NCBI GenBank assembly: GCA_044868005.1
Contig: JBIOVX010000285.1
Span: 11,082-75,081, forward strand
Reading direction: 5' to 3'
Source: DATARR01 sp044868005
GTDB lineage: Bacteria; Acidobacteriota; Thermoanaerobaculia; Multivoradales; UBA5704
Length of the DNA stretch: 64,000 nt
Notes under the pieces: model-generated
The model's database searches: none
Told to the model about the DNA's origin: nothing
What the model saw: only the letters and a program-made list of their open reading frames with translations
Part shown: positions 23,349-32,165 of the stretch, in pieces
Numbering within the stretch: position 1 is the first letter of the stretch
How the letters are laid out: the number at the start of each line of letters is the position of its first letter
Translations under genes and position numbers: made by a program

Positions 23349-25835
23349 ATGATGACGATGACCATGCAGACACGATTGCTCGGCGCGGTGCTGGCGATCC
23401 TGGTCTTCTTTTCCCTCAACCTCGGGATTCACGACTGGGGCAGCCGATCCAGGGCGAAGAGCTTCGAGGGCCTGCAGAACGCCCTCGACCAGCAGCTCCT
23501 CATCGCCGCGATCGAGAGGTGGCTGAGCGAGGCCCACCGAGAGATCGCCCTGCTCGCGGGAGTCTTCGGCGGCCGGGGAGCGGGGCGGCCGAGCCCGCAA
23601 GCCAGGGCGGCTTTCGCGAAGCGGCTGGATCAGATCGACGCCGGGGTCGCTCGCGGCCGGACGCTCCCAGGGAGCGCGACGCCGACGGCCGACCGCTTCG
23701 CCTCGGCCTGGCGGGACCTCCGCGCCTCCTGGCTGCGGGCCTACGACAGCTTCGGCGTGGACAACGAGCGCGCCATCGCGGAGCTCTCGCTGCGCGCCGA
23801 CCCTTTGAGCGGCGAAATCCTCACCCGGCTCCTGCCGCGGTGGGAGCTGGAGGAGCGGAATCGCGCTCGGGACGCGAGCGGGGAGCTGCGCCAGGTCTCC
23901 GACCTGGCCGACCGGGTGGAGATCCTGTTCTTCGTGTTGTCGACGCTCGTCGTGGTCCTGGTGGCCACCAGCGTTTCCCGCTTCCTGGTCTTCCTCAATC
24001 GGACTCTGGAAGAGCGGGTGCGCGAGCGGACGCGGGACCTGGAGCAGGAGGTCGAGGAGCGGCGCAAGGCGGAGGCGGCGCTGCGCCAGAGCGAGGAGCG
24101 CTACGCCCTGGCGGCGCAGGGGGCCAACGACGGGTTGTGGGACTGGGACCTCGAGAACAACAAGCTGTACCTCTCTCCGCGCTGGAAGGAGATGCTCGGC
24201 GAATCCGAGCTGAGCGGCAGTCCGCACGAGTGGTTCGAGCGCGTGCATCCCAAGGACCTGCCGAAGCTGCAGGCGGCGCTGGGCACGCACTCGGCGGAAT
24301 CGAGCCCGCTCTTCGAATGCGAGCACCGCATGCGGCACCAGGACGGCAGCTATCGCTGGATGCTCTGCCGCGGCATCGCCCTCTGCGCGGAGAACGGCCG
24401 GGCGATGCGCATCGTCGGCTCGCAGACCGACGTCACGGCGCGCAAGAAGGCGGAGGATCAGCTCCTCCACGACGCGTTCCACGACTCGTTGACCGGTCTG
24501 GCCAACCGCGCGCTCTTCCTCGACCGGCTGAGCCTGTCGCTGGCGCGGGCGAAGCGGCGCCAGAAGTTCCATTTCGCGGTCCTCTTCCTCGACCTCGACC
24601 GCTTCAAGGTGATCAACGACAGCCTCGGGCACGTGATCGGTGATCAGGTGCTGGTGGCGATCGCCCGCGAGCTGGAGACCTGCGTCCGCCCAGGCGACAC
24701 GGTGGCGCGGCTCGGCGGCGACGAGTTCGCCCTGCTGCTGGACGACGTCCGCAACCTCACCGACGTCCAGAGGCTGACGCAGCGGATCCAGGAACGGCTG
24801 GCCGCTCCTCTTCAGGTCGACGGCACGGAGATGTTCACCAGCGCCAGCATCGGCATCGCCTTCGGCACGGCCGGGTATGACAAGCCGGAGGAGATCCTGC
24901 GCGACGCCGACGCCGCCATGTACCGCGCCAAGGCCTTGGGCAGGAACCGTCACGAGGTGTTCGACGAGGCGCTCCACCTGGCGACGCTCGACCGGCTGCG
25001 GCTGGAGACCGATCTGCGGCACGCCGTCGAGGAGCGGAGCTTCGGGATCCATTACCAGCCGATCGTCTGCCTGGATGACGGGCGGATCACCGGCTTCGAA
25101 GCTCTGGTGCGCTGGCGGCATCCGGTATGGGGCCTCGTGCCGCCCGACCAGTTCATCCAGGTGGCCGAAGAGACGGGATTGATCCTGCCGATCGGCGGCT
25201 GGGTGCTCTCGGAAGCCTGCGAGAGAATCCACCGCTGGCAGCGGGAGCACCCGTCCGATCCGCCCCTGGCGATCAACGTCAACCTGTCGCGGCGGCAGCT
25301 CCTGCAGGTCGATCTCATCGAGCAGATCCGCCACATCCTGGCGCGGACGGGCCTGCCGCCCGCGAGCCTCAAGCTGGAGATTACGGAGAGCGCGATCCTG
25401 GAGAATCCGGCGGCCGCCACGGAGTCGCTACGGCACCTGAAATCTCTGGACATCGGCCTGTGCGTCGACGACTTCGGCACCGGCTATTCGTCGCTGAGCT
25501 CGCTGCAGCAGTTCCCGGTCGACGTGCTGAAGATCGACCGCTCCTTCATCCGCGGCATGGGACCGGAAGGCGAGCGGGACGAGATCGTGCGCGCCGTGGT
25601 CGGGCTGGCGCACAGCCTGCGCATGGAGGTGGTGGCCGAGGGGGTCGAGACCGGCGGACAGCTCGCGCGGCTGCGGGAGATGGACTGCGATTACGGCCAG
25701 GGCTACCTGCTCAGCCAGGCCCTCGACGAGGAGGAGATCGAAGGCCTGCTGCAGCGGATGGGTCCCTGGGCCGGCCCGCCCGCGGACGGCGGGAGGTCGG
25801 GCTCCCTGCTTGAGGAGACGTTCACTCCTGCGTGA
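23349..25835 (+). CDS. Membrane PAS-GGDEF-EAL c-di-GMP enzyme
   Basis: 828 aa. TM1 near residues 8-24 and TM2 near 196-216 enclose a ~170-residue periplasmic sensor; a coiled coil (ERVRERTRDLEQEVEERRKA) leads to a PAS domain (~250-370). The GGDEF domain (~390-550) has an intact RLGGDEFALLLDD and an RPGD inhibitory site five residues upstream. The EAL domain (~560-810) has GFEALVRWRHP, NLSRRQLLQ, EITES, DDFGTGYSSL and KIDRSFI, so phosphodiesterase activity is also likely. The 5' neighbour is a PstS-like protein, a probable ligand-sensing partner for the periplasmic domain. Start chosen as the first ATG after the previous stop; several in-frame ATGs follow within 20 bp. Confidence 0.93.
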   Translation: MMTMTMQTRLLGAVLAILVFFSLNLGIHDWGSRSRAKSFEGLQNALDQQLLIAAIERWLSEAHREIALLAGVFGGRGAGRPSPQARAAFAKRLDQIDAGVARGRTLPGSATPTADRFASAWRDLRASWLRAYDSFGVDNERAIAELSLRADPLSGEILTRLLPRWELEERNRARDASGELRQVSDLADRVEILFFVLSTLVVVLVATSVSRFLVFLNRTLEERVRERTRDLEQEVEERRKAEAALRQSEERYALAAQGANDGLWDWDLENNKLYLSPRWKEMLGESELSGSPHEWFERVHPKDLPKLQAALGTHSAESSPLFECEHRMRHQDGSYRWMLCRGIALCAENGRAMRIVGSQTDVTARKKAEDQLLHDAFHDSLTGLANRALFLDRLSLSLARAKRRQKFHFAVLFLDLDRFKVINDSLGHVIGDQVLVAIARELETCVRPGDTVARLGGDEFALLLDDVRNLTDVQRLTQRIQERLAAPLQVDGTEMFTSASIGIAFGTAGYDKPEEILRDADAAMYRAKALGRNRHEVFDEALHLATLDRLRLETDLRHAVEERSFGIHYQPIVCLDDGRITGFEALVRWRHPVWGLVPPDQFIQVAEETGLILPIGGWVLSEACERIHRWQREHPSDPPLAINVNLSRRQLLQVDLIEQIRHILARTGLPPASLKLEITESAILENPAAATESLRHLKSLDIGLCVDDFGTGYSSLSSLQQFPVDVLKIDRSFIRGMGPEGERDEIVRAVVGLAHSLRMEVVAEGVETGGQLARLREMDCDYGQGYLLSQALDEEEIEGLLQRMGPWAGPPADGGRSGSLLEETFTPA

Positions 25836-25839
25836 CTCT

Positions 25840-25859
25840 TCTATATCCGGAGATATAGA
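25840..25859. promoter_or_regulatory. AT-rich perfect inverted repeat
   Basis: TCTATATC (25840-25847), loop CGGA, GATATAGA (25852-25859), in an otherwise GC-rich region, followed by AAATTATAAC. It lies 5 bp after the GGDEF-EAL stop and 61 bp before the kinase gene. It may be a weak terminator, an operator or part of the next promoter. Confidence 0.45.
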
Positions 25860-25920
25860 GGAAATTATAACTGGGGGACGGGTGGATTTCTCCCTCATCG
25901 TCTTATAGGTTGAGGAATCC

Positions 25921-27099
25921 ATGTCCACCCCCCGCTCCCGCGTCCTGCTCGTAGACGACGATGCCGACGACCGCGCCCTCGCCCGGCTCGTGCTCGCGCA
26001 CGAGTTGCCCGAGATCGACGTCGAGGAGATCGCCGACGCGCCGGCCTTCGCGCGGGCCTGGGGCCGGCGGAGCTTCGATCTGGTGATCCTGGAGCGGGAG
26101 CTGCGCTGGGGGGACGGGCTGGCGCTCCTCGCGGTGATCAAGGAGGACTGGCCCGAGGCGCCGGTGATCCTCTTTACGCGCCCAGGCGACGAGGAGCTTG
26201 CCGTGCGGGCCGTGCGCCTGGGAGCGGACGACTGTCTCGCCAAGCGGCCGGCGGGCTTCCTCCGGCTGCCTGCCGTGGTGCGCGCGGCCCTGGAGAAGCG
26301 CCGCTGCCGGCGCTCCGCGAGCGCGGGGCCGCTGCAGTCGCTCCTCGAGCGGGCGATCGAGGACGTCACCACCCGCAAGCAGGCCGACTACGAGAACGCC
26401 CTGCGCGCGGCGCAGCTCCGGCGCTCCAACGAGGAGCTGCTGCAGTTCGCCTCCATGGCCGCGCACGAGCTGCAGGCGCCGGTGCGCACCATGGAGCGCT
26501 ACACGCAGCTCCTCAAGGAGGACTACGCGGCGAAGCTGGGGACGGGCGGCGGCGAGCTGGCCGATCTCGTCATCGGCGCCGCGCGCCGCATGCGCCTGCT
26601 GATCGAGGACCTGCTGGCGCTCTCGCGCCTGGACAGCCGCGAGCGCCAGGTGGAGACCGCCGCCGCCGGGGTGCTCTTCGAGCAGGCGCTGGAGAGCCTG
26701 CAGGAGGAGATCCAGGAGAGCGGCGCCGAGATCACCCACTCCTCCTTGCCGGAGATCGAGGGGGAGCCCTCGCTGATCGTCCAGCTCTTCCACAACCTCA
26801 TCGGCAACGCCATCAAGTTCCGCGGCGACGAGCCGCCGCGGGTGGAGGTCGCCGCCCGCCGGGCGCCCCGCGAGTGGGTCTTCTCGGTGCGTGACAACGG
26901 GATCGGCATCGATGCCGCGGAGGTGGAGTCGATCTTCACCATCTTCAAGCGCCTTCGCCCGGAGATCCCGGGCAGCGGCGTCGGCCTCGCGCTGTGCCGG
27001 AAGATCGTCGAGCGCCATGGCGGGCGCATCTGGCTGGAGTCGGAGCCCGGCCGCGGCTCCACCTTCCATTTCAGCTTGCCGGTCCCGCGACAGGACTGA
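25921..27099 (+). CDS. Hybrid receiver-histidine kinase with substituted receiver Asp
   Basis: 392 aa, soluble. Residues 5-125 form a receiver domain (VLLVDDDADDRAL; VILFTRP), but the phosphoacceptor position in DLVILERELRWGDG is Glu58 (codon 26092-26094) instead of Asp. Residues ~165-235 are a HisKA domain with SMAAHELQAPVR, similar to the phytochrome-type SHDLQEPLR box. The ATPase domain has NLIGNAIKF (N), DNGIGI (G1) and GSGVGLAL (G2), so it looks active. The order REC-HisKA-HATPase fits a stand-alone kinase that responds to another protein. It lies between two GGDEF-EAL genes. No dedicated response regulator gene is adjacent, but the next gene begins with an intact receiver, which is a plausible target. 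Confidence 0.9.
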   Translation: MSTPRSRVLLVDDDADDRALARLVLAHELPEIDVEEIADAPAFARAWGRRSFDLVILERELRWGDGLALLAVIKEDWPEAPVILFTRPGDEELAVRAVRLGADDCLAKRPAGFLRLPAVVRAALEKRRCRRSASAGPLQSLLERAIEDVTTRKQADYENALRAAQLRRSNEELLQFASMAAHELQAPVRTMERYTQLLKEDYAAKLGTGGGELADLVIGAARRMRLLIEDLLALSRLDSRERQVETAAAGVLFEQALESLQEEIQESGAEITHSSLPEIEGEPSLIVQLFHNLIGNAIKFRGDEPPRVEVAARRAPREWVFSVRDNGIGIDAAEVESIFTIFKRLRPEIPGSGVGLALCRKIVERHGGRIWLESEPGRGSTFHFSLPVPRQD

Positions 27100-27120
27100 A
27101 AAAGTCTTGCGCACACAATG

Positions 27121-27129
27121 TGTTATGAT
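27121..27129 (+). promoter_or_regulatory. Extended -10 promoter
   Basis: TGTTATGAT contains TATGAT (27124-27129) preceded by TGn, an extended -10; no good -35 lies 17 bp upstream. It would start a transcript about 90 nt before ATG 27227. Confidence 0.45.
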
Positions 27130-27226
27130 GAGCGCGTCCTCGAAGTCATGGGTTTTCAGAACATTTCCATATTTATGCTCGGCTGGACGAGAAGCCGGCT
27201 TTGATTCGTGCGGAGTTTCGGAGGGG

Positions 27227-29338
27227 ATGACACGCGGCGAGCCGATCGCGGTCCTGATGGTGGAGGATGACCCGGGTGATGCGCGGCTCATTCGCACGTA
27301 TCTGGGCAGGACCGCCCTCAAACCTCTTCATGTCACGGTGGTGGACCGCATCTCGGGAGCGCTGGATTTCCTGCGCCGCAACGGCGAGGTGGACGTCGCC
27401 CTGCTCGACGTCTCGCTGCCCGACAGCCGTCCGGGCTCGCTCGACTCCCTGACGCGCATCAAGGCCGAGGCCCCGGACCTGCCGCTGATCCTTCTCACCG
27501 GCCACGACGACGAAGACCTGGCGGTGCGGGCCCTGCGCGAGGGGGCCCAGGACTATCTGGCCAAGAAGACGATCGACAGCGGCCTGCTGGGCCGGGCGAT
27601 CCGCTACGCGATCGAGCGCCAGCGGGCGGAGGTGGCGGTGCGCGAGAGCCAGGAGCGTTACGCGCTCGCCGTCAATGGCGCCAAGGACGGCCTCTGGGAT
27701 TGGGATCTCAAGGCGAACCGCCTCTACTTCTCACCGCGTTGGAAGTCGATGCTCGGCTACGACAGCGGCGCCATCGGCGAGCAGCCGGCGGAGTGGTTCG
27801 AGCGCATCCATCCTGACGACCAACCGGCGGTGCAGGCGGCGCTCTCGGCGCATCTCGCCGGGCGTGCGCCCGACTTCGAGAGCGAGTACCGCATACGCCA
27901 CGCGGGTGGCGGCTATCGCTGGGTGCTCACCCGCGGCCTCGCGGTGCGCGACGAGGAGGGGGAGGCCTACCGCATGGCCGGCTCGCAGTCGGACATCACG
28001 GCGCGCAAGATGGCGGAGGAGCGCCTGCTGCACGACGCCTTCCACGATCATCTGACGGGGCTGCCCAACCGCGCCCTGTTCATGGATCGTCTCGGCATGG
28101 CCATCGCGCACGCCAAGCGGCGGCTGAGCTACACCTACGCCGTCCTGTTCATCGATCTCGACCGCTTCAAGAACGTCAACGACAGCCTCGGCCACAGCGT
28201 CGGCGACGAGCTGCTGATCGCCGTCGCCCGGCGGCTCGAGTCGTGCCTGCGCCCGGGGGACACCGTGGCGCGCCTCGGCGGCGACGAGTTCACCATCCTG
28301 CTCGACGAGGTGACCGACGTCGACCACGCCGTGCAGGTGGCCCAGCGGCTGCACCGCGAGATGGTGCGGCCTTTCAAGGTGCAGGGCCACGAAGTGTTCG
28401 TCACCATGAGCCTCGGCATCACGCTGGGCGCCGGCGGGCACTACGACCGTCCCGAGGAGGTGTTGCGCGACGCGGACACCGCGATGTACGGCGCCAAGAC
28501 CTCCGGCAAGGCGCGGGACGCCGTTTTCGACTACCAGATGCACGACCGCGCGGTGGCCCTGCTGGAGCTCGAGACCGACCTGCGGCGGGCCATCGAGCGC
28601 GCGGAGTTCGAGATCTACTATCAGCCCATCGTCTCGCTCGCCAGCGGCAAGATCGACGCCTTCGAGGCCCTGCTGCGCTGGCGGCACCCCCGGCGGGGTC
28701 TCCTCTCGCCGGACAGCTTCGTGCCGGTCGCCGAGGATACGGGGCTGATCGTTCCCATCGGCTGGTGGGTGCTGCACGAGGCCTGCAGCCAGCTCGCGTA
28801 CTGGCAGTCGCTGCCGTGGGCCGGCCGGCCCCTCGCGGTCACGGTCAATCTCTCGGGCAAGCAGTTCATGCAGGCGGACCTCGTCGAGCGGGTCGAGGAG
28901 ATCCTGCACACCACGGGGATTCAACCGGGCAGCCTGCGGCTGGAGATGACCGAGAGCACGATCATGGAGCAGGCCGAGGAGGCGGTGGAGAAGCTCATGG
29001 CCCTCCGCCGTCTCGGCGTCAAGCTCTACATCGATGATTTCGGCACCGGCTACTCGTCGTTGAGCTATCTCCACCGGCTGCCGGTGGACGCCCTGAAGAT
29101 CGACCGCTCGTTCATCAGCGAGATGGACAGCGGGAGCGAGCGCGCGGAGATCGTCGGCACCATCGTGACGCTCGCCCGCACCCTGCGGATGGACGTCGCC
29201 GCCGAGGGGATCGAGACCGCCGAGCAGGTCAGCCGGCTGCGCGCCCTCGCCTGCCACTACGGCCAGGGCTACTTCTTTTCGGAGCCTCTGGGAAGCACCG
29301 CCGCCGGCGGGCTGATCGAGGCCGGCGCGAGCTGGTGA
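27227..29338 (+). CDS. REC-PAS-GGDEF-EAL response regulator
   Basis: 703 aa from ATG 27227 (GGAGG close upstream). The receiver domain (1-125) is intact: VEDDPGD, Asp61 in VALLDVSLP, LLTGHDD and the YLAKK lysine. A PAS domain (~145-265) includes GAKDGLWDWDLKANRLYF. The GGDEF domain (~275-440) has RLGGDEFTILLDE and an RPGD inhibitory site. The EAL domain (~455-700) has DAFEALLRWRHP, NLSGKQFMQ, MTEST, DDFGTGYSSL and KIDRSFI. It is soluble and closely resembles the membrane enzyme at 23349, probably by duplication. The upstream histidine kinase is the natural candidate for phosphorylating it. Confidence 0.94.
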   Translation: MTRGEPIAVLMVEDDPGDARLIRTYLGRTALKPLHVTVVDRISGALDFLRRNGEVDVALLDVSLPDSRPGSLDSLTRIKAEAPDLPLILLTGHDDEDLAVRALREGAQDYLAKKTIDSGLLGRAIRYAIERQRAEVAVRESQERYALAVNGAKDGLWDWDLKANRLYFSPRWKSMLGYDSGAIGEQPAEWFERIHPDDQPAVQAALSAHLAGRAPDFESEYRIRHAGGGYRWVLTRGLAVRDEEGEAYRMAGSQSDITARKMAEERLLHDAFHDHLTGLPNRALFMDRLGMAIAHAKRRLSYTYAVLFIDLDRFKNVNDSLGHSVGDELLIAVARRLESCLRPGDTVARLGGDEFTILLDEVTDVDHAVQVAQRLHREMVRPFKVQGHEVFVTMSLGITLGAGGHYDRPEEVLRDADTAMYGAKTSGKARDAVFDYQMHDRAVALLELETDLRRAIERAEFEIYYQPIVSLASGKIDAFEALLRWRHPRRGLLSPDSFVPVAEDTGLIVPIGWWVLHEACSQLAYWQSLPWAGRPLAVTVNLSGKQFMQADLVERVEEILHTTGIQPGSLRLEMTESTIMEQAEEAVEKLMALRRLGVKLYIDDFGTGYSSLSYLHRLPVDALKIDRSFISEMDSGSERAEIVGTIVTLARTLRMDVAAEGIETAEQVSRLRALACHYGQGYFFSEPLGSTAAGGLIEAGASW

Positions 29339-29359
29339 GCGCCGCGGGACGTCTGAATC

Positions 29360-29776
29360 CTAAGTCGCGGCGACGGCGCCTGCCGGGATCGGCACCGGCT
29401 GGTTGTTGCGGTCCACGTGGACGTAGACCACCTCGGCCTCGGTGACCTTCACCCGGCCGGAGCCGGTGCTGCGCTCGGCCTCCACCGTCACCTTGACCGT
29501 CACCGAGGTGCGGCCGATCCGCAGGGTCTCGGTGAAGAAGCTCACCAGATCGCCGACGAAGACCGGGGAGTGGAAGACCACCTCGCGCATGGCGACGGTC
29601 ACCAGCCGGCCGGGGAGGGGGACGTGGTGGTGGGCCTCCACCGCTCCCGCCTGGTCGATGTAGGAGAGGATGATGCCGCCGAAGATGGTGCCCAGGGCGT
29701 TGGTGTCCTTGGGCATCAGGACCACGCGGATGGCCGGCTGGCGGGGTCCGGCGGTGGGGGGGGCGGTGTCGTGCAT
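29360..29776 (-). CDS. Acyl-CoA thioesterase, hotdog fold (YciA-like)
   Basis: 138 aa, the usual length. It carries the family signature RVVLMPKDTNALGTIFGG, then ILSYIDQAGAVEAHHH (catalytic Asp in the central helix), VVFHSPVFVGDLVSF and TSVTVKVTVEAERS. The enzymes hydrolyse acyl-CoA esters in the cytoplasm and form hexamers. It converges with the GGDEF-EAL gene and is divergent from the sigma-factor operon; no functional link is evident. Confidence 0.9.
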   Translation of the reverse strand: MHDTAPPTAGPRQPAIRVVLMPKDTNALGTIFGGIILSYIDQAGAVEAHHHVPLPGRLVTVAMREVVFHSPVFVGDLVSFFTETLRIGRTSVTVKVTVEAERSTGSGRVKVTEAEVVYVHVDRNNQPVPIPAGAVAAT

Positions 29777-29844
29777 GCATCCTCCTCTGCGGCTTCATGC
29801 TATCCTAGGCCGCCCCCTGTCAAGGTCCACCGGCTGACCTCGGC

Positions 29845-30438
29845 ATGAATCCCACCTCATCGCCCAACCCCCTGGAATCCATGAACGACGCCGCGCTTTT
29901 GCGCCTGGTGGCGGACCGCCAGGCCGAGGCGCTCGGCGTGCTGTACAACCGCTATGCCGCGACGCTGCTCGCTCTCGGTAAGCGCATCCTGGGGAGCCTC
30001 GCCGACGCCGAGGAGGTCCTGCAGGAGGTTTTCCTCTACGTATGGAATCACGCCGGCCGCTACGACGCCGGTCGGTCGTCCGTCTCCACCTGGCTGGTCC
30101 TCGTCGCCCGCAGCCGTGCCATCGACCGGCTGCGCACCCGCAAGGTGGTCGAGCGCACGCACGAGACCGCCCACCAGGGCTCGCCGCCGGAGCATGCATC
30201 TCCCGAGGGGGTGGAGACCGTATTTGTCCATGAGAGGCGGGAGAAGGTCCGCGGCGAGATGGACAAGCTCCCGCCGGAGCAGAAGCAGGTCCTCGAGATG
30301 GCGTTCTATGAGGGCCTGAGCCAGAGCGAGATCGCGGCCAAGGCCGATCTGCCCCTGGGCACGGTCAAGACGCGGACGCTGCTGGCGATGAAGAAACTAC
30401 GCGGCGCCCTGCGCGACGAGGTCCGGCAACTGTTGTGA
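29845..30438 (+). CDS. ECF RNA polymerase sigma factor
   Basis: 197 aa. Region 2 is visible at ~20-95 (YNRYAATLLALGKRILGS, ADAEEVLQEVFLYVWNHAGR, WLVLVARSRAIDRLRTRK) and region 4 at ~135-190 (LPPEQKQVLEMAFYEGLSQS, LPLGTVKTRTLLAMKKLR). It belongs to the SigK-like ECF type. A second in-frame ATG at 29881 is possible but the 29845 start keeps the usual N-terminal length. Its stop overlaps the next gene's GTG in GTGA, and that gene encodes the cognate anti-sigma factor, so the pair is translationally coupled. Confidence 0.93.
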   Translation: MNPTSSPNPLESMNDAALLRLVADRQAEALGVLYNRYAATLLALGKRILGSLADAEEVLQEVFLYVWNHAGRYDAGRSSVSTWLVLVARSRAIDRLRTRKVVERTHETAHQGSPPEHASPEGVETVFVHERREKVRGEMDKLPPEQKQVLEMAFYEGLSQSEIAAKADLPLGTVKTRTLLAMKKLRGALRDEVRQLL

Positions 30439-31343
30439 GCAACGGCGAACCCTCTTCCGAAGATCTGACCATCCTGGCGGCCATCGAGTCGCTGGAGCGG
30501 GGGACCGGTTCGTTCCGCGCGCCGCGTGGGGACGAGGCCGCCGAGACGCTGGCGCGCCTGTATACCGAGGTTCTCGGCCTTCTCCCTTACGATCTCGCGC
30601 CGGTGGAGCCCGCGCCGGAGGTTCGCAAGCGGCTGCTGGACGCCATCCACGGCGACGAGACCCAGCCCGCGGCCTCGCCGGTGATGGCAGCCGTTCCTCC
30701 TCGCGCCGCGGCGGAGGTGCGTCCGCTGCGTCCGGTCATATCGGCGCCGCCGGTGGTTGCCGCTCGCCGCCTGCCGGCGCGCCGCTGGCCCCTGGCGCTC
30801 GCCGCCACCCTCTGTCTCGCGCTCCTCGGGCTTTCGGCGTGGCTCTACCTCCAGTTGGGCCAGCAGCGGCAGACGATCGCGCGCCTGCAGGACGAGCTGA
30901 TCGCCGAGAAGAACCGCGCCGAGGAGGCGGTCGCGGCAGCGCGCCGGTCCCAGACCTCCGACCAGGACCTGCGCCAGACCCTCGCGTTCGTGGCCTCTCG
31001 CGTCGGTGTCGTGGGCCCGCTGCGTCCGCCCGCCGAAGCTCCCCAGCCCGGAGCGCAAGGCATGCTCCTGGTGGCTGCCGACCACCAGCACTGGTACCTC
31101 TCGCTCGAGGGGCTCCAGCCTGCCGAGCCGAGAAAGGTCTACAAGCTCTGGTTCGTCGCCGATGGAGGGACGGTGAGCGCCGGCTCCTTCACGGCCCGTC
31201 CGGGAGCGCCCGTGGAACTGAGCTCGGAAACCATGCCGGCCGGGACCACCGGCGCAAGAATCACGCTCGAGGAGAATGCCGCCGTTTCAGCTCCCGCCGG
31301 TCCCGAGATTCTCCGCACCGAAACGTTGTTCGTGGTCGGATAA
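30435..31343 (+). CDS. Anti-sigma factor, RskA-like
   Basis: 302 aa, GTG start overlapping the sigma-factor stop. Residues ~1-75 are the cytoplasmic sigma-binding part, without an HC2 zinc motif. A membrane helix lies near residues 115-135 (WPLALAATLCLALLGLSAWL), then a coiled-coil stretch (QRQTIARLQDELIAEKNRAE). The periplasmic C-domain (~195-300) matches the RskA-type anti-sigma domain: GMLLVAADHQHWYLSLEGL, KVYKLWFVADGG, AGSFTARPG, ARITLEENAAVSAP. Regulated proteolysis normally releases the sigma factor. Confidence 0.9.
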   Translation: MSNGEPSSEDLTILAAIESLERGTGSFRAPRGDEAAETLARLYTEVLGLLPYDLAPVEPAPEVRKRLLDAIHGDETQPAASPVMAAVPPRAAAEVRPLRPVISAPPVVAARRLPARRWPLALAATLCLALLGLSAWLYLQLGQQRQTIARLQDELIAEKNRAEEAVAAARRSQTSDQDLRQTLAFVASRVGVVGPLRPPAEAPQPGAQGMLLVAADHQHWYLSLEGLQPAEPRKVYKLWFVADGGTVSAGSFTARPGAPVELSSETMPAGTTGARITLEENAAVSAPAGPEILRTETLFVVG

Positions 31344-31349
31344 CCCAGG

Positions 31350-32072
31350 CTACTTTGGCGGCTTCGCCGGCCGCATCTCCACCAGGCTCGGGAGGGCGTG
31401 CGGCGGGTAGGCGAGCAAATGGAGGATCATCGCAGCGATGTCCGCCGGCTTCAGGCGCCAGCTCTGGTCTTGCCGCCGCCCGCTCGGATGGGAGAAATCG
31501 CTCTCGACGCTGCCAGGCAGGATCGCGGCGACGCGCACGCCGTGCTGGCGCAGGTCGAGCATGGCGGCCTCGGAGAGACCGATGAGGCCGAACTTGCTGG
31601 CGTTGTAGGCGGCACCGCCCGCCATCGGGTTCTTCCCCGCCAGTGAGGCGATGTTGAAGATCCAGCCGTCGCCCTGGCGCTTCATCGCCGGCGCCACGGC
31701 GTGGAGGAAGTAGAAGCAGCCGGAGAGGTTAGTCTCGATCACCTCCCGCCACTGCTCGCCGCTCAGCTCGTCCACCGGGCCGAAGGTGCCTACGCCGGCG
31801 TTGTTGACCAGGCAGTCGATCCGTCCCTCGTCCCGCAGGACCTCTTCTACGAAGCGGTCCACCTCCTCCTGGTTCCGTACGTCCACGGCGCGGCCGAGGA
31901 CCGCGTCCCCGAAGGTCTCCACGAGCTCCCGCTGCGCCGCCTCGACCGAACGCGGGCTCCGGCTGCAGAAGCGGACTCGCCAGCCCTCGTGAAGCAGGGC
32001 CTCGGCGATCCCTCGGCCGATGCCGCGGCTGCCGCCGGTGACGATGGCGATCTTCTTGCGATCCTCTGCCAT
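31350..32072 (-). CDS. Short-chain dehydrogenase/reductase
   Basis: 240 aa, a classical SDR. Nucleotide-binding TGGSRGIGRG (residues ~11-20), NNAGVGTFG, a Ser in FNIASLAGKNP and the catalytic YNASK. The C-terminal part after PGSVESDFSHPSG is short, as in FabG-like or sorbitol-type enzymes of unknown substrate. It converges with the anti-sigma gene. The substrate cannot be inferred from context. Confidence 0.92.
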   Translation of the reverse strand: MAEDRKKIAIVTGGSRGIGRGIAEALLHEGWRVRFCSRSPRSVEAAQRELVETFGDAVLGRAVDVRNQEEVDRFVEEVLRDEGRIDCLVNNAGVGTFGPVDELSGEQWREVIETNLSGCFYFLHAVAPAMKRQGDGWIFNIASLAGKNPMAGGAAYNASKFGLIGLSEAAMLDLRQHGVRVAAILPGSVESDFSHPSGRRQDQSWRLKPADIAAMILHLLAYPPHALPSLVEMRPAKPPK

Positions 32073-32165
32073 AGTCTCTCTCCTTCAGGAGGGACTGTAT
32101 CAGCCGCCTCCAGGCTGAAATAGGAAGTTGACGTCACCTGTTTTACTGAGCGGAAAGGGATAACC

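Noticed and set aside
22224..25334. 1036-aa minus-strand open frame
   Set aside because: It lies antisense to the HTH-TPR, PstS-like and GGDEF-EAL genes, has no Shine-Dalgarno, and its composition (Arg/Leu/Gln/Val-rich) is what the opposite frame of GC-rich codons gives.
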